Shown piece by piece: positions 36,829-45,225 of a stretch of 64,000 nucleotides of DNA. Every line of letters starts with the position of its first letter. Positions within the stretch are counted from its first letter, which is position 1. Both the position numbers and the translations under genes were made by a program. Source of the DNA: Bacteroidales bacterium. GTDB lineage: Bacteria > Bacteroidota > Bacteroidia > Bacteroidales > UBA932. A model generated the notes under the pieces. It worked only from the letters and a program-made list of their open reading frames with translations, was not told the DNA's origin and ran no database searches. The DNA lies in the NCBI GenBank assembly GCA_017626355.1, contig JAGAIY010000006.1, forward strand, positions 47,155-111,154, written 5' to 3'.

Positions 36829-36904
36829 CCATAAAATCCCACCCCGGTTGAGTCCCGGGACTGGATCGGGTTCACGACATCATTATCGATAGGGGATAAA
36901 ACAA

Positions 36905-36932
36905 AAAAAGGAAGTCGAAAGACTTCCTTTTT
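36905..36932 (-). terminator. Intrinsic terminator of tRNA-His
   Basis: Perfect 12-bp stem (36905-36916 with 36921-36932) and a 4-nt loop. On the minus strand it begins 1 nt after the tRNA discriminator base and runs into a T-rich tract (36909-36903). Confidence 0.92.
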
Positions 36933-36933
36933 G

Positions 36934-37007
36934 GGTGCCCAGTGGGATTCGAACCCACGACATTCAGAACCACAATCTGACGCTCTAACCAACTGAACTA
37001 TGGGCAC
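36934..37007 (-). tRNA. tRNA-His (anticodon GTG)
   Basis: Acceptor stem GTGCCCA/TGGGCAC, anticodon stem TCAGA/TCTGA around the loop TTGTGGT (anticodon GTG), T arm GTGGGTTCGAATCCCAC, and discriminator C73. A genomic G at 37008 can supply the G-1 typical of tRNA-His. A full CCA is not encoded. Confidence 0.97.
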
Positions 37008-37025
37008 CGTGTTATTTTAGGAATG

Positions 37026-37056
37026 CAAATGTACGAATTATTTTCGAAACTGCAAT
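37026..37056 (-). promoter_or_regulatory. Promoter of tRNA-His
   Basis: Minus strand: ATTG (37053-37056), 19-nt spacer, TACATTTG (37026-37033). The start is expected about 12 nt before the tRNA. Confidence 0.85.
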
Positions 37057-37233
37057 ATTTTTATTGACTTTTTATTTCAATTTGTCTTTTCCGGGCAGGA
37101 AATGTGCCCCAAGCGGTGCAATATGTTGTGCCTTTTTTCACCACAAAATGAGGATTTCAACGATTATATCGGAATTTTACCATATAATCCGGCCTGTGTT
37201 ACGGCACAAAATGTGGCGCTATGATTTTTTCAT

Positions 37234-37241
37234 TATATTTG
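37234..37241 (+). promoter_or_regulatory. -7 element for the OadA/PycB-type gene
   Basis: TATATTTG 28 nt before the ATG at 37270; the -33 box is weak. A six-codon reading frame (37260-37280) overlaps the start and is probably meaningless. Confidence 0.6.
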
Positions 37242-37269
37242 TGGAGTACTAGAACTAAAATGAAAATTT

Positions 37270-39051
37270 ATGGGACGTGAAATAAAGTTCTCTCTTGTTT
37301 ACAGGGATATGTGGCAGTCATCGGGCAAATATGTCCCGACTGTCTCGCAGTTGAAGGAAGTTGCTCCGGCTATAATAGACATGGGTTGCTTTGACCGTGT
37401 CGAGACCAATGGCGGTGCGTTTGAACAAGTTAATCTGCTGTTCGGAGAAAACCCGAACAAGGCTGTGCGCGAATGGACGGCTCCGTTTCACAAGGCCGGC
37501 ATCAGCACCCATATGCTCGAGCGCGGATTGAACGCTCTGCGTATGAATCCTGTACCTGCAGATGTCCGTGAGCTTATGTACAAGGTCAAGAAGGCTCAGG
37601 GTACCGACATCTCCCGTTCGTTCTGCGGTCTGAACGACCATCGTAATCTTCGCCTCAGCGTTGAATATGCCAAGAAGGCGGGAATGGTCTCGCAGGTAGC
37701 CCTGTCCATAACGAACTCACCCGTGCATACGGTAGATTATTATATGGGAGTGGTCGATCATGTCGTTGAGTACGGTTGTGACGAGATATGCCTCAAGGAT
37801 ATGGCTGGAATCGGCCGTCCGACCTTCCTCGCCGAGCTGACGGGGCGTATAAAGAAGAAGTACCCTCATATAAAGGTGCAGTATCATGGCCATAGCGGTC
37901 CTGGTTTCTCTCCGGCTTCAATGCTTGAGGTGGCGAGGGCTGGCGCGGATTATCTTGATGTGGCGGTGGAGCCGCTCTCATGGGGCAAGGTACATCCTGA
38001 TGTGATAACGATACGCGAAATGCTCAAGGCCGACGGCTTCAAGGTCAAGGACCTGAATATGAACGCGTACATGGAGGTGCGTGCTCTTACTCAGAAGTTC
38101 ATTGATGAATTCCTCGGATATTGGATCGATCCGAACAACTCGCATATGAGTTCTCTTCTCGTGGGCTGCGGTCTGCCGGGAGGTATGATGGGCTCTATGA
38201 TGGCCGATCTCAAGGGCTTCCATGGTGCAATCAATGCCTCGTTAAGGGCTCAGGGCAAGGCTGAACTTACCCTTGACCAGCTGATGGTCATGCTTTTCCA
38301 GGAAGTCGAGTATGTCTGGCCTCGTCTTGGCTATCCGCCTCTTGTGACTCCGTTCAGCCAGTATGTGAAGAATACGGCTCTGATGAATCTGATGGCCATC
38401 CTGAAGGGCCAGCCTCGCTGGAGTACGATTGACAAGGATACATGGAACATGATTCTCGGAAAGATGGGCAAGCTCCCTGGCGAACTTGCTCCGGAGATAA
38501 TCGCGCTGGCAAAGGATAAGGGACTTGAATTCTATACAGGCAACCCTCAGGACGCCTTCCCTAATGAACTTGACAGATTCCGCGCTGTGATGAAGGAAGA
38601 AAGTTGGGACTGCGGCCCGGATGATGAGGAACTGTTCGAGCTTGCGATGCATGAAAGACAGTATCGTGACTATAAGAGCGGTGTTGCCAAGGAGAGGTTC
38701 AACAAGGACCTTGAGGCCGCAAGGGCGAAGGCCGGTGCTCCGATAATTGTGGAAAGGCCTGTGGTCGAGATGCCTAAGTTCGATGTAGAGGCCATGGCGG
38801 CGAGATATCCTTCCGCAGTGCCGGTTCAGGCTCCTGCAAAGGGGCAGATGCTGTGGCAGCTTGATGTGGCGGATGTATCATCCGCTCCGGTGGCCGGAAC
38901 GCCGGTGGAGGCCGGAAAGGCAATGGGTCATGTCCAGACCTATTATGGCATGGAGGAAGTGGTTCCTGCGGTTGATGGCAGAGTCGTGGCCGTATGTGCA
39001 GGGCAGGGTGACATGGTTGTCAAAGGGGAGATTGTTGCATTTGTGCAATAG
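37270..39051 (+). CDS. Carboxyltransferase of the OadA/PycB type lacking the biotin lysine
   Basis: 593-residue protein. The N-terminal carboxyltransferase TIM barrel (about 1-300) has DMWQSSGKY, ETNGGAFE, LKDMAGIGRP and the metal ligands in YHGHSGPG; then comes the conserved carboxylase domain (about 310-480; PRLGYPPLVTPFSQYVKN). The C-terminal 75 residues look like a biotinyl domain, but the site normally reading AMKM is TYYGM (QTYYGMEEVVPAVDG), with no lysine there. In anaerobes the family decarboxylates oxaloacetate (Na+ pump) or serves as the pyruvate carboxylase B subunit. No partner subunit lies nearby. A separate biotin carrier would be needed for ordinary activity. Confidence 0.88.
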   Translation: MGREIKFSLVYRDMWQSSGKYVPTVSQLKEVAPAIIDMGCFDRVETNGGAFEQVNLLFGENPNKAVREWTAPFHKAGISTHMLERGLNALRMNPVPADVRELMYKVKKAQGTDISRSFCGLNDHRNLRLSVEYAKKAGMVSQVALSITNSPVHTVDYYMGVVDHVVEYGCDEICLKDMAGIGRPTFLAELTGRIKKKYPHIKVQYHGHSGPGFSPASMLEVARAGADYLDVAVEPLSWGKVHPDVITIREMLKADGFKVKDLNMNAYMEVRALTQKFIDEFLGYWIDPNNSHMSSLLVGCGLPGGMMGSMMADLKGFHGAINASLRAQGKAELTLDQLMVMLFQEVEYVWPRLGYPPLVTPFSQYVKNTALMNLMAILKGQPRWSTIDKDTWNMILGKMGKLPGELAPEIIALAKDKGLEFYTGNPQDAFPNELDRFRAVMKEESWDCGPDDEELFELAMHERQYRDYKSGVAKERFNKDLEAARAKAGAPIIVERPVVEMPKFDVEAMAARYPSAVPVQAPAKGQMLWQLDVADVSSAPVAGTPVEAGKAMGHVQTYYGMEEVVPAVDGRVVAVCAGQGDMVVKGEIVAFVQ

Positions 39052-39075
39052 CAGGCAGGTACGGATATATGGAAA

Positions 39076-39109
39076 CACGCCCGGTCAGAATCACTTCTGT
39101 CCGGGCGTG
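39076..39109. terminator. Hairpin between converging genes
   Basis: CACGCCCGG/CCGGGCGTG outer stem, one T-T mismatch, inner CAGAA/TTCTG, loop TCAC. Strong, but without a T-run on either side; it lies between converging OadA-type and NigD-like genes. Confidence 0.6.
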
Positions 39110-39133
39110 CCTGTAGTCAGATCTTTAGTCAGT

Positions 39134-39892
39134 TTAGTTGAGGTTATCTGATGTCTTGCTTTTGAACGAAGCCGGAGCATGCTCGAATCCTCCCTTCGTA
39201 TATGAAATGTTGTAGCTGTTTTCCTGTGTCTCCTTTGACCATCCGTCTCCGGCATTCTTGTACCATTTGCACTTGATGGTTATCTCCGCGCTGTTTTCCT
39301 TGATCAGCTCGCTGATAGGGAAGCTTACATAGCTGCCTGCAAGTGCAATTCCGGTAGACTCGTACATAAGTGACTCGCCGAATGAGTTATGTCTGAGGGT
39401 GAATACATACTTGCCTGCAGAAGACTCCTTCTCATCCAGAACAAGATTTACAAGATGTTTCTTGACAGAGCCTAAGGTCTTTGTCTCAAATATCGCATAT
39501 AAATTGAGATAACCTCCTGATATCCAGATGTTATCAAAAGTGATAGGGTCTTCTACGGCGAGATCCTTGTCGGCATCGGCGAAATCCTTGGTCACAGCAT
39601 TCTTGGTAAGGACTTCAGCCATGTTGTTGAGTCTGATGTCATAGATGTTGTCAGTTCCCTCCACCTTCTTGAGGACATCACATGCAATGATGGCTCTCTT
39701 CATGCTTTCAAGGTTGCCGGAACAGTTCTTTTCCACTACATTGAAGATGTTTCCCTGGTCGCTTGTGAAGGTGCCGTCAACGACATTTCCCATAGTGACA
39801 TTGTTGTACTGGAGCGTGTCATCCTGCTTGCAGGATACGAGTGCAGCAGCCGCTGCAATGATGCAGATGAATTTTCTTGTCAATATTCTCAT
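39134..39892 (-). CDS. NigD-like lipoprotein
   Basis: 252-residue predicted lipoprotein with lipobox LVSC. A short N-terminal domain is followed by a C-terminal beta-sandwich (about 130-235), the arrangement I associate with NigD-like proteins of Bacteroidales, whose function is unknown. I chose ATG 39892 (MRILTRKF), 9 codons inside the open frame, because it starts a proper signal peptide. It is divergent from cstA with a 104-bp gap. Confidence 0.75.
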   Translation of the reverse strand: MRILTRKFICIIAAAAALVSCKQDDTLQYNNVTMGNVVDGTFTSDQGNIFNVVEKNCSGNLESMKRAIIACDVLKKVEGTDNIYDIRLNNMAEVLTKNAVTKDFADADKDLAVEDPITFDNIWISGGYLNLYAIFETKTLGSVKKHLVNLVLDEKESSAGKYVFTLRHNSFGESLMYESTGIALAGSYVSFPISELIKENSAEITIKCKWYKNAGDGWSKETQENSYNISYTKGGFEHAPASFKSKTSDNLN

Positions 39893-39944
39893 GAATCGTT
39901 TTATATTTATTAACGCCATAATAGATGCAATACAGGCCGTTTTC

Positions 39945-39976
39945 GTTGCATTTGCTTTGAAAACTTGTTATATTTG
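39945..39976 (+). promoter_or_regulatory. Promoter of cstA
   Basis: GTTG (39945-39948), 20-nt spacer, TATATTTG (39969-39976), 20 nt before the ATG. Confidence 0.82.
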
Positions 39977-39996
39977 CTTGACGTCATTTTACGGTT

Positions 39997-41460
39997 ATGA
40001 TAACATTCTTCATTTGCATTGCCTGCCTTTTTGCCGGCTATTTTCTTTACGGAAAGTTTCTTGAGAGATTCATTGGAGTCGATTCCGAGCGTCCTGTCCC
40101 GGCTCATTCCATGGAAGATGGTGTGGATTATAAACCTATGTCGACATGGAAGGTGTTTGTGATCCAGTTCCTGAACATTGCAGGTCTCGGACCTGTTTTC
40201 GGAGCCATAATGGGTGCTGCATACGGACCGGCTGCATATATATGGATCGTGGTCGGATGCATCTTCATGGGTGCGGCGCACGATTTCTTTTCCGGAATGA
40301 TGTCCATCAGGAGCGGTGGTGCCAATATGCCTGATATAATCGGTGAAAATCTCGGCTCTTCGATGAGGACTGTCATGAATGTAGTCGTATCCTTTCTCCT
40401 TCTTGCCGTGGGAGTCTCCTTCGTTACCGGACCTGCCGATCTCATAGCCTCGCTCACCGGAGTCGGCAAAGAGGTGTGGCTGTATGCGATATTCCTTTAT
40501 TACCTGCTGGCGACTCTCCTTCCGATAGATAAGATAATAGGAACCGTATATCCTTTCATGGGAGCGGCTCTCCTTTTCATGGCAGTCGGAGTGGGCGTGA
40601 TGCTTGTTGCCGGTGATATTTCGGGAGTACATGAAATGATTGAGATCACTCCCGCGACCTTGAAGAACTGGCACTCGGATCCGGAGAACAATATTATGAT
40701 TCCGATGCTTTTTGTCGTCATATCATGCGGAGCCATTTCCGGTTTCCATTCTACCCAGTCTCCTTTGATGGCCAGATGTCTCAAGAATGAGAGATATGCC
40801 CGTCCGGTATTTTATGGAGCCATGATTGCGGAAGGAGTGGTGGCGATGGTCTGGGCTTCTGCTGCGATGGCCTATTTCGGTGGCCCTGAGGGGCTTAATG
40901 ATGCTGCGACAAACGGTGTAATGATAGATGGTGTCCTGACTAAGGTTACTCCGGCCATTGCGGTTGATATGATCTGCAGGAGCTGGCTCGGTAAGGTCGG
41001 GGCGATAATAGCTGTGATCGGAGTGGTGGTCTGTCCGATAACCTCAGGAGACACCGCTTTCAGGAGCCTTCGCCTTACTGTAGCGGATTTCCTGAAGAGC
41101 GATCAGAAGCCGTTGATGAAGCGTGTCATGATAAGCGTTCCTATCTTCGTGCTTGCCTTCATCTGCTGCAAGGTAGATTTCTCCACCGTCTGGAAATATG
41201 TGGGAATCGGAAACCAGATTCTTGCCACGATAGTAATGTGGACGGCGAGCGCATATTTCATAAGGAAAGGAAAGCCGCATTGGATCTGTTCTGTTCCTGC
41301 GACTTTCCTTACATTCGTCTGTGTCAGCTACTTCATGATGGCCCCGCATGTGAACGGAGGTCTGCATCTGTCTCCGGTTGCCGGATATGTGACCGGTTGT
41401 GCGGCGGCTCTGGGAATCTTCCTGTTCTGCATCATCCGTGCAGGGAAGCAGGTCAGATAG
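39997..41460 (+). CDS. cstA: CstA-family carbon starvation/peptide or pyruvate transporter
   Basis: 487-residue polytopic inner-membrane protein with CstA signatures near the N-terminus (FGKFLERFIGVD-like segment; STWKVFVIQFLNIAGLGP; GAAHDFFSGMMSIRSGGANMP) and many hydrophobic helices. It is shorter than E. coli CstA (about 700 aa), as in many Bacteroidota. E. coli homologues take up peptides or pyruvate; the substrate here is not shown. The last 8 bp overlap the converging Fur-like gene. Confidence 0.9.
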   Translation: MITFFICIACLFAGYFLYGKFLERFIGVDSERPVPAHSMEDGVDYKPMSTWKVFVIQFLNIAGLGPVFGAIMGAAYGPAAYIWIVVGCIFMGAAHDFFSGMMSIRSGGANMPDIIGENLGSSMRTVMNVVVSFLLLAVGVSFVTGPADLIASLTGVGKEVWLYAIFLYYLLATLLPIDKIIGTVYPFMGAALLFMAVGVGVMLVAGDISGVHEMIEITPATLKNWHSDPENNIMIPMLFVVISCGAISGFHSTQSPLMARCLKNERYARPVFYGAMIAEGVVAMVWASAAMAYFGGPEGLNDAATNGVMIDGVLTKVTPAIAVDMICRSWLGKVGAIIAVIGVVVCPITSGDTAFRSLRLTVADFLKSDQKPLMKRVMISVPIFVLAFICCKVDFSTVWKYVGIGNQILATIVMWTASAYFIRKGKPHWICSVPATFLTFVCVSYFMMAPHVNGGLHLSPVAGYVTGCAAALGIFLFCIIRAGKQVR

Positions 41461-41902
41461 TATACCTCTTTCTTGTCGGGCGGCCGATGATCTGGATATC
41501 GATGCCTTCCACCTTGTAGCCTTTGAAACGCTTGCGTCCAAGATACGAGTGTATCATGTTCATGAGTTCCTCGTCTATTACATCCTTGAATACGTGATTC
41601 TCCTTGTCATACAGATGCATATGGCCGAATGTGTTGACATCGAAATACATCTTGTTGTTTGAGCTCAGACGGTAGTCGTAGATTCCGAGCATGGAGAGAT
41701 TTGTCAGGATGTTGTATACAGAGGCTACGGTGACCTTGGTTGTGCTTTTGGCCGCAATGGCTTCGGTTACCATGTCTGCCGATGCATGGCCTAACTCGGT
41801 CATCACTTCATGTACAGCAAGTCTCTGAGGGGTCGCCTTGAGCGAATGTTTCTTGAGAATCTGCTTGAATTCTTCAACAGTCGGACATCTGTGTGTGTTC
41901 AT
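41453..41902 (-). CDS. Fur-family regulator without cysteine zinc motifs
   Basis: 149-residue winged-helix repressor (PTVEEFKQILKKHSLKATPQRLAV; recognition region VTVASVYNILTNLSMLGI) with a short dimerisation domain. A His pair remains (H94/H96 in FGHMHLYD), but the CxxC structural-zinc motifs of Fur/PerR are absent; the only cysteine is C6. This is close to PerR/Irr-like branches, and the inducer cannot be told. It has its own good promoter and converges on cstA with an 8-bp overlap. Confidence 0.88.
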   Translation of the reverse strand: MNTHRCPTVEEFKQILKKHSLKATPQRLAVHEVMTELGHASADMVTEAIAAKSTTKVTVASVYNILTNLSMLGIYDYRLSSNNKMYFDVNTFGHMHLYDKENHVFKDVIDEELMNMIHSYLGRKRFKGYKVEGIDIQIIGRPTRKRYTI

Positions 41903-41924
41903 GTTGCGCTAATTTTTAATGGTG

Positions 41925-41955
41925 CAAAATTAGAAAATATTTCCGAGAGTGCAAA
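41925..41955 (-). promoter_or_regulatory. Promoter of the Fur-like gene
   Basis: Minus strand: TTTG (41952-41955), 19-nt spacer, TAATTTTG (41925-41932). A close match to the Bacteroidota consensus. Confidence 0.88.
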
Positions 41956-42056
41956 TTATTTTTGATTGTTTCTAAATTACCCTTTCCGGACTGCCTGTTC
42001 GGCCGTGTTTGCTGTCAGAATGTCTCCAATTATTCTGAATTTACATCAAAAAATGG

Positions 42057-42064
42057 TATTTTTG
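42057..42064 (+). promoter_or_regulatory. -7 element for the SDR gene
   Basis: TATTTTTG followed by GCGCCCGTTTTAAAGG. A TCTG 19 nt upstream (42034-42037) is a weak -33 candidate. Confidence 0.65.
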
Positions 42065-42086
42065 CGCCCGTTTTAAAGGATTGCAC

Positions 42087-42938
42087 ATGAGTAAGAATAA
42101 GAAATTCAATGATTTCAGGTCATGGGCCCTCGTGACCGGCGCAGCTTCAGGCATGGGTCGCATCTATGCCAGAAGGCTTGCTCTGATGGGTTATAATGTC
42201 GTGGCCGTGGATATAAACGGTGAGGGACTTGCCGTGACAGAGAAGATGGTGCGTGAGGCTGTGGCTTCGGCAGACTGGATGGCGGCGGAACACAAGGAGG
42301 CTTTCAGGATCCTTCCGATAGTCCAGGACCTGTCCGTGATGGAAGCGGCGGATCTCATCTTTTCAAGGACCGAAGCCGAAGGCGCACAGGTCGAGGTGCT
42401 TGTCAACAATGCCGGCATAATGTATTGCCAGGCGATACACGCGACATCCGAGCGCACGTTGTCGCTTATCATGATGGTGCATATGTACACTCCGCTTATG
42501 TTGTGCAGGAAGTATGTGACCCGTATGAGGGAGAGGAACTGCGGTTATATCCTGAACATTTCTTCCCTGGCTTCATGGATGATATGGCCGGGTATCGGAA
42601 TGTACGGAAGTACCAAGAGGTTCGTCCGTGACTATTCGCGTGAATTGCGCATAGAATGCCGCAAGACCGGTGTGAGCGTCACCAATGCCTATTTCGGAGC
42701 GGTAGATACTCCTCTCATTCCTTTGAAGGATAGCCTGAGGAAACTGGCCCGTGCCCTTACGGTCATGATCGATCCTGAGGTTGCGGTGGACAAGGCGCTG
42801 AAGGCTACATTCAGAAGGCGCAGGGGAGTGATGCCAGGTCTTTTGAACAAGATATTCAAGCCGTTGTGCATGGTCATGCCTGATCGTCTTCTTGGCTGGA
42901 TCTACAGGAAAGCGGCGCCATACCTTATGAAAGTATGA
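42087..42938 (+). CDS. Short-chain dehydrogenase/reductase
   Basis: 283-residue classical SDR: cofactor motif TGAASGMG at 18-25, VDINGEG after strand 2 (acidic D42, favouring NAD(H)), NNAG at 107-110, catalytic S160, Y173 and K177. The C-terminal tail (about 225-283) is basic and hydrophobic (FKPLCMVMPDRLLGWIY), perhaps a membrane contact. The substrate is unknown. ATG 42087 is preferred over TTG 42081. It stands alone between the Fur-like gene and trxB, each with its own promoter. Confidence 0.85.
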   Translation: MSKNKKFNDFRSWALVTGAASGMGRIYARRLALMGYNVVAVDINGEGLAVTEKMVREAVASADWMAAEHKEAFRILPIVQDLSVMEAADLIFSRTEAEGAQVEVLVNNAGIMYCQAIHATSERTLSLIMMVHMYTPLMLCRKYVTRMRERNCGYILNISSLASWMIWPGIGMYGSTKRFVRDYSRELRIECRKTGVSVTNAYFGAVDTPLIPLKDSLRKLARALTVMIDPEVAVDKALKATFRRRRGVMPGLLNKIFKPLCMVMPDRLLGWIYRKAAPYLMKV

Positions 42939-42946
42939 TTTATTAG

Positions 42947-42976
42947 GTTGTAAATGGCTGGAAATTGTTATATTTG
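42947..42976 (+). promoter_or_regulatory. Promoter of trxB
   Basis: GTTG (42947-42950), 18-nt spacer (1 nt short of usual), TATATTTG (42969-42976), 24 nt before the ATG. Confidence 0.75.
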
Positions 42977-42999
42977 CAGGTTACAGAAAATGAATTGAT

Positions 43000-43923
43000 A
43001 TGGAAACAGTGAATTGCCTTATAGTTGGTGGCGGCCCTGCAGGCTATACAGCTGCCATTTATGGAGCCAGGGCGGATATGGCTCCGGTCGTGTATGAAGG
43101 AATGCAGCCTGGCGGCCAGCTTACTACAACGACAGATATAGAGAATTATCCGGGTTTCGAGAACGGAATCTCCGGTCAGGGACTTGTCGCTGCCATGAGG
43201 GAGCAGGCTGTCCGTCTCGGAGCTCAGGTCCTTACAGGTGCGGTGACTTCCGCCGACCTGTCACAGAGGCCTTTCCGTATTGTCATCGATGGAGAGAAGG
43301 AAATAATGGCGAAGACCCTCATCATTGCTACAGGAGCTACCGCCAAGTATCTCGGACTTCCTTCCGAGACTAAGTACCGCGGACTCGGAGTATCGGCCTG
43401 CGCTACCTGCGATGGCTTCTTCTACAGGAAGAAGACAGTCGCTGTTGTCGGTGGAGGAGATACTGCATGCGAGGAGGCTACTTATCTGGCAGGTCTTTGC
43501 AAGAAGGTATATATGATTGTCCGTAGGGATGTGCTCAGGGCTTCGGAAGCCATGCAGGAGCGTGTGAGGAATACGGAGAATATCGAGATCCTCTGGAACT
43601 GCAACACTCAGGAGGTTCTTGGAGACGAGTATGGCGTGACAGGTGCCAGACTTCTCAGAAAGGATGGCGAGGTTTTTGATATTGCCGTGGACGGCTTTTT
43701 CCTTGCCATAGGACATCATCCTAATTCAGAACTCTTCAGCCAGTGGGTTGAGGTGGACAAGGAAGGCTACATCAAGACAGACGGCAGGACTTCGAAGACA
43801 AATGTCGAGGGTGTCTTTGCTGCCGGTGATGTGCAGGATCCTATCTACAGGCAGGCAATCACCGCTGCCGCATCCGGCTGTCGCGCTGCGCTTGATGCGG
43901 AGAAGTTCCTGAAAATGCAATAA
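43000..43923 (+). CDS. trxB: Thioredoxin reductase
   Basis: NADPH:thioredoxin oxidoreductase, the electron source for cytoplasmic thioredoxin. 307 residues: FAD-binding GGGPAG near the N-terminus, TATGA segment, redox-active CATC at 134-137 (SACATCDGFF), NADPH motif VGGGDTACEEA and C-terminal FAD motif GVFAAGDV. The bamD gene follows after 7 bp, probably in the same transcript. Confidence 0.97.
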   Translation: METVNCLIVGGGPAGYTAAIYGARADMAPVVYEGMQPGGQLTTTTDIENYPGFENGISGQGLVAAMREQAVRLGAQVLTGAVTSADLSQRPFRIVIDGEKEIMAKTLIIATGATAKYLGLPSETKYRGLGVSACATCDGFFYRKKTVAVVGGGDTACEEATYLAGLCKKVYMIVRRDVLRASEAMQERVRNTENIEILWNCNTQEVLGDEYGVTGARLLRKDGEVFDIAVDGFFLAIGHHPNSELFSQWVEVDKEGYIKTDGRTSKTNVEGVFAAGDVQDPIYRQAITAAASGCRAALDAEKFLKMQ

Positions 43924-43930
43924 ACATAAA

Positions 43931-44842
43931 ATGATGAAGATAAGACTTTTTATAGCGTTCGCAGCTGCTCTCGTGCTGACCTGTTCATGCAAGTCGCAGT
44001 TTGAACTTCTGCTTCAGAGCAACGATGCCGATGCCAAGTACAAGGCGGCTTTCGAGTATTTCGATAATGAGAAATATTCGAAGGCGGCTTCGCTTTTCGA
44101 ATCACTTTCCATGCTGACCAACGGTACCGAGCGTGATGATACGGTTAGGTATTACTGGGGCCTGAGCAATTACAGGTTCAAGGATTATTACACAGCGGAA
44201 ACCAATTTCGAGCAGTTCATACAGAGCTATCCGCGAAGTCCTTTCATCAAGGATGCGACATATCTTCATATCGACTGTCTCTACCGTTCCACTTTGAGGT
44301 ACGAGCTCGATCAGACTCCGACATACAAGGCGCTCAATGCTATATCCCAGTATATACTTGAGCATCCTGACTCGGAGCATATGGAAGTATGCCGCGACAT
44401 GCTTGACGACCTTGGGGAACGTCTTGACAAGAAGGCATATGAGGCAGCCAAGCTCTATTACAAGATGGAGGACTATCTTGCATCCCGTGTCGCTTTCAGA
44501 AATGTGCTTAAGGACGATTCTGACAACAGATACAGGGAGGATATTCTTTATTATATCGCCATGTCATCGTACAAGTATGCCAACCAGAGTGTGACTTCCA
44601 AGCAGAAGGAAAGATATCTTTCGTTCGTCGATGACTATTATAACTTCATAGGTGAACTTCCGGAATCGAAATACAGGCGCGAGCTTGACAATATCTACTA
44701 TAAGGCTCAGAAGGCTCTCGGAAGGCAGGGAGTCGAGACCGAGGATGTGGAAATGACGGAAAAGGACTTCGCCAAGGAGAGGAAGAAGGTCGTGAAGGAA
44801 GCACGCAGACAGAAAAAGGAAGAAAAGTCTGAAAATATTTGA
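43931..44842 (+). CDS. bamD: Outer-membrane assembly lipoprotein BamD
   Basis: BAM-complex lipoprotein of 303 residues with lipobox LTCSC. TPR-like repeats follow (about 35-255: KAAFEYFDNEKYSKAASLFE; YYWGLSNYRFKDYYTAETNFEQF; SPFIKDATYLHIDCLY), then a charged C-terminal tail. It works with BamA, which lies at 52842 in this window. It precedes the omega-subunit gene by 57 bp and recN, the usual Bacteroidota order. Confidence 0.92.
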   Translation: MMKIRLFIAFAAALVLTCSCKSQFELLLQSNDADAKYKAAFEYFDNEKYSKAASLFESLSMLTNGTERDDTVRYYWGLSNYRFKDYYTAETNFEQFIQSYPRSPFIKDATYLHIDCLYRSTLRYELDQTPTYKALNAISQYILEHPDSEHMEVCRDMLDDLGERLDKKAYEAAKLYYKMEDYLASRVAFRNVLKDDSDNRYREDILYYIAMSSYKYANQSVTSKQKERYLSFVDDYYNFIGELPESKYRRELDNIYYKAQKALGRQGVETEDVEMTEKDFAKERKKVVKEARRQKKEEKSENI

Positions 44843-44899
44843 AACCCTCTTCCTGATCCGGCGGTATAATTAAATGGATAATAAATTAAAATCAATATC

Positions 44900-45220
44900 A
44901 TGAGCACTAAGAAAATTCCTACAAACACGCTTACAAGGGATCTTTGCGACCTTGCTGCTCCTACAGGCAACATCTATGAGACAGTAGTGGTACTTTCAAA
45001 GAGAGCAAACCAGATCGCAATCGCAGAGAAGAAGGAACTTACAAAAAGGCTCGAAGAGTTCAAGAATGATCGTGACACCATGGAGGAGATTTCCGAGAAC
45101 CGCGAGCAGATCGAAATATCAAAGTATTACGAAAGACAGCCGAAGCCAAGCCTCATCGCAATAGAGGAGTTCAACGGTGGCGAGGTTTACTACAGAATGG
45201 CTAAGAAGGAGAACGAGTAG
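44900..45220 (+). CDS. rpoZ: RNA polymerase omega subunit (Bacteroidota type)
   Basis: 106-residue protein resembling the RpoZ/Rpb6 family in its first half (TGNIYETVVVLSKRANQIA, a helix that embraces the beta' C-terminus) and with a variable C-terminal half. Bacteroidota omega is often annotated as hypothetical. Position between bamD and recN is as in related genomes. The recN ATG comes 5 bp after its stop. Confidence 0.85.
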   Translation: MSTKKIPTNTLTRDLCDLAAPTGNIYETVVVLSKRANQIAIAEKKELTKRLEEFKNDRDTMEEISENREQIEISKYYERQPKPSLIAIEEFNGGEVYYRMAKKENE

Positions 45221-45225
45221 TATCT

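Noticed and set aside
36789-37007. 72-codon minus-strand frame across tRNA-His
   Set aside because: It is the tRNA gene read as protein.
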